Shown here: positions 58,627 to 64,000 of the stretch, piece by piece
Layout: each line of letters begins with the position of its first letter
How positions within the stretch are numbered: position 1 is the first letter of the stretch
NCBI GenBank assembly: GCA_947589085.1
Contig: CANPZD010000001.1
Coordinates: 62,001 to 126,000 of the forward strand
Direction: 5' to 3'
Length of the DNA: 64,000 bases
Source: an uncultured Clostridia bacterium
GTDB lineage: Bacteria; Bacillota; Clostridia; Christensenellales; Borkfalkiaceae
Translations under genes and position numbers: made by a program
Notes under the pieces: model-generated
Told to the model about the DNA's origin: nothing
What the model saw: only the letters and a program-made list of their open reading frames with translations
Databases searched by the model: none

Positions 58627-59313
58627 GTGGAAGAAGTCGTCATCTCGGATGGGAGCGCGCGCAGCTCCTTTATTACTTATTTATATAACGGCGTTTTGGG
58701 GGAAGTTGTCTGCTCGGGCGGCAGCGGAGAATTGATGTTCGGCGGGGAACGCGCGGCGGTTCGTCTGCGGCTTGCGACGAAGGCGCCCTATTCCAAGATC
58801 AAAGAGCGGCTCACGGAGATCGTCGGGATCGGCTACAAATACGCTTTTCTGAAAGAAAAACTGCACGCCTGCCTCTCCAAACGCGAAAAAAAGCTGTTGA
58901 GCGCGGCTCTGATCGCAGCCGATTACGAGGGCGACAGAGCGTATATCCGCAGTAAGATCGGCAATTTCGAAAATTTCAGCATCGACGGATTCTACACGTT
59001 CCGTTTGAGCGCCCTGCGGGAAAAGTGGTCGCGCATCGTGGAATATATCCCGGAGGGATTCGCTTCCTCCGATCTGAAAAAGTTCTGCGAATTTTTGGTG
59101 GGCGAGAGCAAGAACAAAGTCTATCTCAAAGGGAACGTCGTGTTCGGGGAGAATTTTATCCCGCTGCGGAGGAGCCGTCTTACGGGCGAAGAGGACGTGG
59201 AGACGGAGATCATGCTCTCCGACGCGGGGTTTGTTTACTGTCTCGGAGAAGTCGAAGAGGGACTTGGCGATTTTCTGCAAAAATATTATGCCGAACGGGC
59301 GATATTTTCTTGA
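58627..59313 (+). CDS. Sporulation protein YtxC-like
   Basis: The 228-residue protein has '[17 protein letters not shown]' in the middle, matching the 'IDGF..FR' core of the YtxC family, and '[15 protein letters not shown]' near the end. YtxC is known from sporulating Firmicutes; its exact role is unclear. The first 393 residues of the track ORF are antisense leuS and are not real. The GTG at 58627 sits just behind a sigma-E-like -10 box, with no space for a leader. The stop overlaps the TTGACA of the thrS promoter. Confidence 0.75.
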   Translation: MEEVVISDGSARSSFITYLYNGVLGEVVCSGGSGELMFGGERAAVRLRLATKAPYSKIKERLTEIVGIGYKYAFLKEKLHACLSKREKKLLSAALIAADYEGDRAYIRSKIGNFENFSIDGFYTFRLSALREKWSRIVEYIPEGFASSDLKKFCEFLVGESKNKVYLKGNVVFGENFIPLRRSRLTGEEDVETEIMLSDAGFVYCLGEVEEGLGDFLQKYYAERAIFS

Positions 59314-59338
59314 CAAAACGGGCAAAAAAGCATACAAT
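59310..59338 (+). promoter_or_regulatory. Promoter of thrS, TTGACA-17-TACAAT
   Basis: TTGACA at 59310-59315 overlaps the ytxC-like stop codon. TACAAT is at 59333-59338. Confidence 0.85.
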
Positions 59339-59344
59339 GGAATC

Positions 59345-59556
59345 ACTTAAAGACAAGTAGCTTCGCAGGCTGTTTCAAAGAGAGAGGATCCCCGGCTGAA
59401 AGATCTTCAAAGAGCGGCGAAAGCGAAACCGCTTTATTTTACGAAAAAGTACATAGAAAGAGCGGTCCTGCATGGCAGGGCAATTAAGGTGGAACCGCGC
59501 AGAGAATTGCGTCCTTAAAAACTCCCGAAAGGGGATTTTTAAGGACGTTTTTGTTG
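59345..59556 (+). promoter_or_regulatory. T-box riboswitch, threonine type
   Basis: The leader has the stem I loop features (AGAGAG and GCTG), a specifier candidate ACC at 59428-59430 preceded by GAA and followed by G, and the T-box core TGGAACCGCG at 59490-59499. A terminator follows (GTCCTTAAAAA / TTTTTAAGGAC, 59511-59556). Uncharged tRNA-Thr(GGU) would stabilise the antiterminator and switch thrS on. The matching tRNA is at 8884-8959. Confidence 0.93.
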
Positions 59557-59570
59557 TTTTTGAAAAATTG

Positions 59571-59592
59571 CATAGTACTATGCCAGACATAA
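59571..59592. repeat. Palindromic motif CATAGTACTATG-N5-CATAA, copy 2
   Basis: 20 of 22 positions match the copy before rsfS (26848). It lies between the T-box terminator and the thrS ribosome site. Confidence 0.6.
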
Positions 59593-59606
59593 TCGGAGGA
59601 AGATCC

Positions 59607-61514
59607 ATGAATATTACTTTGAAAAACGGCGATTTGCTGCAATTAGAGGAGGGCGCAACGGCGCTGAACGCGGCGCAGGCCATCTCGGACGGACTTGCAA
59701 GAGCCGCGGCGTGCGCGAAGATCAACGGGCGGCTTGCCGATCTCTGCACGCCCCTGAACGAGGGCGATTCTCTTGAGATCGTAACGCTCAAAGAGAAAGA
59801 GGGCCTCGAAGTATATCGCCACACCTGCGCGCATGTGCTCGCGCAGGCTTTGAAAACGATTTATCCGACGTGCAAACTTGCCATCGGCCCGGTGATCGAT
59901 AACGGGTTCTATTACGACGTCGACTTCAAAACGCCCATTACGATGGATGATTTTGCCAAGATCGAGGCGGAGATGAAGAAGATCATCAAGAGCAACCTGC
60001 CGATCGAGCGGTATACGCTCTCCCGCGAGGAGGCGATCGCGCTCATGAGCAAATATCACGAGAACTACAAAGTGGAGCTGATCCGGGATCTTCCGGATGG
60101 CGAGACGATCTCTTTCTACAAGCAGGGCGCGTTCACCGATCTTTGCCGCGGCCCGCATCTTCCTTCGACGGGGAAGATCAAGGCGTTCAAACTGATCTCG
60201 ATCGCGGGCGCCTACTGGCGGGGCGACGAGAAGAAAAAAATGCTCACCCGCATCTATGGAACGGCGTTTGCAAAGAAAGAAGAGATGGACGAATATTTCG
60301 CCATGCTCGAAGAGGCGAAAAAGCGCGATCACATCAAGCTCGGCAAGGAACTCAAACTCTTTGCGCTTCTCAACGAGGGGAAGGGGTTCCCGTTCTTTCT
60401 GCCGAACGGCATGGTGCTCAAAAATCTTCTGATCGACTACTGGCGGCAGATCCACCGCCGGGAGGGATATGTCGAAGTGCAGACGCCGATGATCATGACG
60501 CGTTCCCTCTGGGAGAATTCCGGCCATTGGGATCACTATAAAGATAATATGTATACGACGAAGATCGACGGGGAGGACTGCGCGGTCAAGCCAATGAACT
60601 GTCCCGGCGGAATGCTCGTCTATAAACTTTGGCCGCACAGCTATAAAGATCTGCCCATTCGCATGGGAGAACTCGGACTTGTGCACCGCCATGAAAAGAG
60701 CGGACAGCTGCACGGTCTCATGCGCGTGCGCTGCTTCACGCAGGACGATGCGCATATCTTTATGCTGCCCGAGCAGATCACTTCGGAGATCAAGGGCGTT
60801 GTCCGCATCATCGACGAGGTCTATTCGCTCTTCGGATTCAAATATCACGTAGAGCTTTCCACGCGTCCCGAAAACAGCATGGGCAGCGACGAAGATTGGG
60901 AAGCGGCGACAAACGCGCTGAAAAGTGCGCTCGACGAACTCAAACTTCCCTATGCGATCAACGAGGGGGACGGCGCTTTTTACGGCCCGAAGATCGATTT
61001 TCATCTGCAAGACAGCATCGGAAGGACGTGGCAGTGCGGCACCATTCAGCTTGATTTTCAGATGCCGCAGCGGTTTGAACTCGAATATGTCGGCGAGGAC
61101 GGCGCCAAGCACCGTCCGATCATGATCCACCGCGTCGTATTCGGTTCGATCGAACGCTTTATCGGGATCCTGATCGAGCATTATGCGGGCAAATTCCCCG
61201 TATGGCTTTCTCCCGTGCAGGTGAAAGTGCTTCCGATCACCGACCGCGCCGCCGGATATGCGCAGGAACTCACCGACGAGATGAACGCAAGGGGTTTCCG
61301 CGCCGAAGCCGATCTCCGAAAGGAGAAGCTGGGCAGAAAGATCCTCGACGCCGAGAATGAAAAGGTTCCCTATAAACTCGTTGTCGGCGACAAAGAAGTG
61401 GAGGAGGGCGCCGTTTCCGTGCGCCGCCGTGGCGAAGGCGACGTCGGTTCCATGAAGAAGGAGGACTTCTTCGCCCTGTTGAAACGAGAAAACGACGAAA
61501 AAACGGTGTTCTGA
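59607..61514 (+). CDS. thrS: Threonyl-tRNA synthetase
   Basis: The 635-residue class II synthetase has an N-terminal TGS domain (1-60), the editing domain with 'HTCAHVLAQAL', and catalytic motifs including 'NCPGGMLVYK' (zinc Cys), 'HRHEKSGQLHGLMRVRCFTQ' (motif 2) and 'MIHRVVFGSIERFIGIL' (motif 3). The anticodon-binding domain follows. The ATG at 59607 after CGGAGGAAGATCC is used. The track start lies in the T-box. Confidence 0.98.
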   Translation: MNITLKNGDLLQLEEGATALNAAQAISDGLARAAACAKINGRLADLCTPLNEGDSLEIVTLKEKEGLEVYRHTCAHVLAQALKTIYPTCKLAIGPVIDNGFYYDVDFKTPITMDDFAKIEAEMKKIIKSNLPIERYTLSREEAIALMSKYHENYKVELIRDLPDGETISFYKQGAFTDLCRGPHLPSTGKIKAFKLISIAGAYWRGDEKKKMLTRIYGTAFAKKEEMDEYFAMLEEAKKRDHIKLGKELKLFALLNEGKGFPFFLPNGMVLKNLLIDYWRQIHRREGYVEVQTPMIMTRSLWENSGHWDHYKDNMYTTKIDGEDCAVKPMNCPGGMLVYKLWPHSYKDLPIRMGELGLVHRHEKSGQLHGLMRVRCFTQDDAHIFMLPEQITSEIKGVVRIIDEVYSLFGFKYHVELSTRPENSMGSDEDWEAATNALKSALDELKLPYAINEGDGAFYGPKIDFHLQDSIGRTWQCGTIQLDFQMPQRFELEYVGEDGAKHRPIMIHRVVFGSIERFIGILIEHYAGKFPVWLSPVQVKVLPITDRAAGYAQELTDEMNARGFRAEADLRKEKLGRKILDAENEKVPYKLVVGDKEVEEGAVSVRRRGEGDVGSMKKEDFFALLKRENDEKTVF

Positions 61515-61543
61515 AAAGTTTGAAATCAAATTAAGTTATCATG

Positions 61544-61569
61544 AAAAACCGCCTTTCGGCGGTTTTTTT
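61544..61569 (+). terminator. Terminator after thrS
   Basis: A 10-bp stem AAAAACCGCC/GGCGGTTTTT with loop TTTC and a long T-run. A further GC hairpin CCCGCGC-TGC-GCGCGGG lies near 61612. Between there and the promoter at 61767 I see nothing else. Confidence 0.9.
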
Positions 61570-61766
61570 CTCATATTTCGCTTCGATACGGCCCGAACGC
61601 CGAAATAAAATTCCCGCGCTGCGCGCGGGGATTATTTTATGCAGATCGGATAGGGCAACATACGTAGAATACCTTAATCCATGTACTTTTTTTGCCCGAT
61701 TTCGGGGGTCAAAAGGCATTGCGGAAGAATATTTTCGTTTTTTTCGGAATATTTTTTATATTTTGC

Positions 61767-61796
61767 TTGACGAAACGCGTAGATTTATTGTATACT
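61767..61796 (+). promoter_or_regulatory. Promoter of the pilin gene, TTGACG-18-TATACT
   Basis: Boxes at 61767-61772 and 61791-61796. A leader of about 100 bases follows and ends in AAGGAGAAATAACA before the ATG. Confidence 0.75.
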
Positions 61797-61902
61797 TATC
61801 ACAGAATGTACATAGAATAAGGTATTCAATGTAGTTTCAATGGGCATTGACGTCATGGCGTCCCGATGGCGTTAAATTAAATTTTCATAAGGAGAAATAA
61901 CA

Positions 61903-62367
61903 ATGAAAAAAAGATTGAAGAAGGGCTTTACGCTTGCCGAACTTCTGATCGTCGTGGCGATCATCGCCGTCCTCACCGCGATTGCGGTGCCGCTGTTCGT
62001 GACGTCGCTCAACAAGGCGCAAACCGCGACCGATGAAGCTAACGAGCGCGCTGTCCGCGTCGCCGCCACCTATGCGATTTTGACCGCGGAGATGCCCGAA
62101 CCTGCCGACGCACAGGGAGATGAGGCCGTTTATACGCTTGAGACAGATGCTGACGGCGATAAGTCGTGGGCTCTCGTAGGACCGTGGTATGTTTATGCTG
62201 AAATAAGCGACGATGGTCAAATCAGTAATCTTAAAGTAGGGCTTGAAGCGAAGAAATCTGCTGTTTGGGGAGATACCTTAAAAGAAGGTGTGTCGGAACA
62301 TAAAGGCGGCGGTTTTGAAGTTCGCGTGACCGTGGCAAAAACCGATCTTACTGACCTCGGTTCTTAA
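61903..62367 (+). CDS. Type IV pilin-like / pseudopilin protein
   Basis: The 154-residue protein has a perfect class III signal: basic leader 'MKKRLKKG', cleavage before Phe, glutamate at +5, and the hydrophobic stem 'FTLAELLIVVAIIAVLTAIA'. The globular part is acidic and has no cysteine. Prepilin peptidase and assembly ATPase genes are not nearby, so this is a single-gene unit that must use machinery elsewhere. It may be a major pilin, a minor pilin or a competence pseudopilin. Confidence 0.92.
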   Translation: MKKRLKKGFTLAELLIVVAIIAVLTAIAVPLFVTSLNKAQTATDEANERAVRVAATYAILTAEMPEPADAQGDEAVYTLETDADGDKSWALVGPWYVYAEISDDGQISNLKVGLEAKKSAVWGDTLKEGVSEHKGGGFEVRVTVAKTDLTDLGS

Positions 62368-62509
62368 ACGATAAGTGACTAAACATATCCCCAGCTGAAC
62401 GTGATGTCGGAAATGGGAAAAAAATTTTGACAGCTGCGCGGCGTTTTTGGCAAGGGTAAGCCGCGTTGCCTATGCCGTATCCGACAGGGATGTAAGGTTA
62501 TGGCAGTTT

Positions 62510-62540
62510 GTGGGGCGGCTTCGGCCGCCCCGCCTTTTTT
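62510..62540 (+). terminator. Terminator downstream of the pilin gene
   Basis: A 10-bp GC-rich stem around a TTCG tetraloop (GGGGCGGC-TTCG-GCCGCCCC) followed by six T. It is 140 bases after the pilin stop, and the stretch between holds no gene. Confidence 0.88.
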
Positions 62541-62570
62541 CTTGCGGAAAAACCCGTCATTTCGACCAAG

Positions 62571-62665
62571 CGCCTCTTCCTGTCATACCGTCCGCGCCTC
62601 TTCTGTCATACCGTCCGCGCCTCTTCCTGTCATACCGTCCCGCGCCTCTTCCTGTCATACCGAGC
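62571..62665. repeat. Tandem repeat of about 24 bp, four copies
   Basis: The unit reads roughly CTGTCATACCGTCCGCGCCT plus CTTC, with small length changes between copies. The last copy merges into the inverted-repeat element at 62654. Confidence 0.85.
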
Positions 62666-62719
62666 GGAGCGAGTGTATCTCGTCCTTTTTCAACGACGGG
62701 GCGCACGGCTCAGGATGAC
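62654..62719. repeat. Inverted-repeat element 1 (GTCATACCGAGC...GCTCAGGATGAC)
   Basis: The ends match as inverted repeats at 10 of 12 bases. The 66-bp element carries GAGCGGAGCGAGTGTATCTC and no ORF. It resembles the widespread GTCATCCTGAGC-type non-coding palindromic repeats. Confidence 0.65.
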
Positions 62720-62755
62720 GTGCGGGGGGTGCGCGCCGGCGAACGCTCTTATTAC

Positions 62756-62825
62756 GTCATTTCGACCAAGCGAAGCGCGGGGAGAAATCTCGGTTTTGAG
62801 ATTCCTCACATTCGTTCGGAATGAC
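62756..62825. repeat. Inverted-repeat element 2 (GTCATTTCGACC...GTTCGGAATGAC)
   Basis: A 70-bp element with ends matching at 9 of 12 bases and an internal GAGAAATCTC / GAGATT pairing. A truncated copy of its left end stands at 62556-62572. Confidence 0.65.
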
Positions 62826-62829
62826 GAGG

Positions 62830-62968
62830 GGAATGGTCGGAATGGTCGTGGGAATGGTCGGAATGGTCGTGGGAATGGTCGGAATGGTCGTGGGAATGGT
62901 CGGAATGGTCGTGGGAATGGTCAGAATGACGTGGGAATGGTCGCAATGACGTGGGAATGGTCGGAATG
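62830..62968. repeat. 21-bp tandem repeat built from GGAATGGTC nonamers
   Basis: About six to seven units GTGGGAATGGTCGGAATGGTC; the last ones change toward GAATGAC, the right end of inverted-repeat element 2. The array seems to have grown from that end. The apparent ORF at 62508 is a product of the repeats. Confidence 0.9.
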
Positions 62969-63023
62969 ATTGGTTAATTCCCGTTTTTTTCGAAAAATTT
63001 CTTTCGCAATTCTCCGAAAACAG

Positions 63024-63052
63024 TTGACACAGCGCATAAAATCTGTTATTCT
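63024..63052 (+). promoter_or_regulatory. Promoter of infC-rpmI, TTGACA-17-TATTCT
   Basis: Boxes at 63024-63029 and 63047-63052, 17 bases apart. Confidence 0.78.
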
Positions 63053-63057
63053 TAACG

Positions 63058-63253
63058 GGTAAAGCAGAGGTCAACCCTTCTCCCCGAGATCGCGCAACGG
63101 CGCGGCGGGTCAAAAAAATCGGCAGAAACGCTCTTCATAGCGTTATGATTCCGACGGGTTGCTTTTGCGGCCCGTTTCTTTTTTTCCGAAAAGAACGCCT
63201 CTCGGGGCGATCTTCACGGAAAACAAATCGCAAACTAAATTTTTGAGAGGAAT
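63058..63253 (+). promoter_or_regulatory. infC leader with terminator, L20-leader position
   Basis: The 195-base leader ends with an intrinsic terminator, ACGGGTTGC-TTTT-GCGGCCCGT plus TTCTTTTTTT (63154-63187), about 65 bases before infC. In Firmicutes this leader is controlled by ribosomal protein L20, made by the same operon. I assign it by position and the terminator, not by a full consensus match. Confidence 0.7.
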
Positions 63254-63772
63254 ATGGCAGTCAAAAATCAGAATCAGTTGAACGGTGAGATCCGCGACCG
63301 CGAGATCCGGGTGATTTCTTCCACGGGGGAGATGCTCGGGATCATGTCGTCCCGGGACGCGCAGCGTCTTGCGGATGAAGAGGGGCTTGATCTGGTGAAG
63401 ATCTCCCCGACCGCAGTCCCGCCCGTCTGCAAGATCATGGACTACGGCAAATTCAGGTTCGAGCAGGCGAAAAAGGAAAAGGAGAACCGCCGCAATCAGA
63501 AGATCGTCGAGATCAAAGAAGTTCAGCTCTCCATGACGATCGACGTCGGCGATCTGAACGTAAAAGCCAAGCAGGCGACGAAATTCCTCGAACAGGGGAA
63601 CAAAGTCAAGGTTTCGATCCGGTTGCGCGGCCGTCAGATGGCGCACGCCAATCTCGGGAAAGACGTGATCATGAATTTTGCCGAGCGGCTCAAAGAGATC
63701 GCCGTGGTCGAAAAGCCTTTGAACATGGAAGGGCGCAACCTCATTCTGATTTTGGGGCCGCTGAAAAAATGA
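63254..63772 (+). CDS. infC: Translation initiation factor IF-3
   Basis: IF-3 keeps ribosomal subunits apart and checks start codons. The 172-residue protein has the N-domain 'NGEIRDREIRVISSTGEMLG', the linker 'VCKIMDYGKFRFEQAKKEKE' and the C-domain 'KEVQLSMTIDVGDLNVKAKQ', all standard. The start ATG follows GAGAGGAAT. It is the first gene of the infC-rpmI-rplT operon. Confidence 0.98.
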   Translation: MAVKNQNQLNGEIRDREIRVISSTGEMLGIMSSRDAQRLADEEGLDLVKISPTAVPPVCKIMDYGKFRFEQAKKEKENRRNQKIVEIKEVQLSMTIDVGDLNVKAKQATKFLEQGNKVKVSIRLRGRQMAHANLGKDVIMNFAERLKEIAVVEKPLNMEGRNLILILGPLKK

Positions 63773-63844
63773 TTTGAAATTCCGCAAGGCCGAAACAAGC
63801 GGCTCCGGAGATAAAAGAGTAAATGTAATTTGGAGGATAAAGCA

Positions 63845-64000
63845 ATGCCGAAACAGAAATCGCACAGCGGTTCCAAAAAGCGCTTTTGGCTCACGGGCAC
63901 CGGCAAGGTGAACAGAGCACACGGCGGCAAGAACCACAAGGCGGAAACCAAGAACAGAAAGAGAAAGAGAAACCTGCGCCAGACGACGCTCGTCTCCGAA
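63845..64000 (+). CDS. rpmI: 50S ribosomal protein bL35 (cut by the window edge)
   Basis: Not in the ORF track because no stop is reached. The 52 visible codons read 'MPKQKSHSGSKKRFWLTGTG' then 'KRKRNLRQTTLVSE', the bL35 pattern of lysine-rich start and 'KRxLR' end. Only a dozen or so residues are missing. TTTGGAGGATAAAGCA precedes the ATG. It lies 72 bases after infC, in the usual order before rplT. Confidence 0.95.
   Translation, partial: MPKQKSHSGSKKRFWLTGTGKVNRAHGGKNHKAETKNRKRKRNLRQTTLVSE

Noticed and set aside
62571-62968. CRISPR array
   Set aside because: The repeats are head to tail without unique spacers, and no cas genes are near.
62508-62969. 153-residue ORF with GNGRNGR repeats
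   Set aside because: It is only the translation of the 24-bp and 21-bp tandem repeats and inverted-repeat elements, without a ribosome site.

Overview
The window reads as chromosome from a spore-forming member of the Clostridia. The evidence is spoIVA, spoVAD, spoVAE and a ytxC-like gene, Gram-positive style -35/-10 promoters, a T-box leader on thrS, an infC leader and a DUF4364 gene. InlB-type B-repeats in a very large surface protein and the GC-rich codon use suggest an uncultured gut-type lineage (perhaps Christensenellales-like; inference only). Most genes lie on the + strand in short, tightly packed operons with 1-4 bp overlaps.

Layout. 1-5.3 kb: the 3' part of a giant secreted or surface B-repeat protein. 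5.4-9.1 kb: an AT-rich, apparently imported UvrD/HelD-type helicase gene between a truncated ORF and tRNA-Thr(GGT), with decayed duplicate pieces of that tRNA. 9.2-12 kb (- strand): asd-dapA-dapB for diaminopimelate and lysine. 12.1-17.5 kb: membrane protein, methyltransferase, hslO, TPR protein and helical-repeat protein. 17.6-19.1 kb: spoIVA. 19.2-25.6 kb: MscS channel, UDP-sugar pyrophosphorylase, metallo-beta-lactamase-fold protein, recX, birA, nnrD and a convergent membrane protein. 25.7-28.5 kb: a nadD-yqeK fusion, rsfS and a DeoC-fold protein lacking catalytic residues. 28.6-35.2 kb: secA-prfB-tsaD, then spoVAD-spoVAE. 35.2-35.9 kb: DnaA-box cluster, tRNA-Arg(ACG) and repeats. 35.9-43.9 kb: five-gene MoxR/DUF58/VWA operon. 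43.98-46.8 kb: metNIQ behind a structured leader with a terminator/antiterminator pair. 47-52 kb: HAD phosphatase, one-chain serine dehydratase, small regulators, NUDIX hydrolase and a small Cys-rich peptide. 52.2-56 kb: ECF S component, coaX, hom and an ATP-grasp ligase. 56-61.6 kb: leuS (-), ytxC-like, T-box and thrS. 61.8-63 kb: a lone type IV pilin-like gene followed by a repeat-rich intergenic region. 63-64 kb: infC leader, infC and the start of rpmI, cut by the window edge.

Links between genes. asd, dapA, dapB and hom belong to aspartate-family synthesis, and MetNIQ imports methionine from the same family. The ECF S component overlaps coaX by 4 bp, pointing to pantothenate or a related precursor as substrate. 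The thrS T-box specifier ACC matches the GGT anticodon of the tRNA-Thr in this window. nadD-yqeK-rsfS keeps the gene order known from Bacillus, but with a fusion.

The best candidates for something undescribed are the metNIQ leader RNA, a small hairpin element found three times beside tRNA sequences, the DnaA-box cluster before tRNA-Arg, and the repeat array at 62.5-63 kb.
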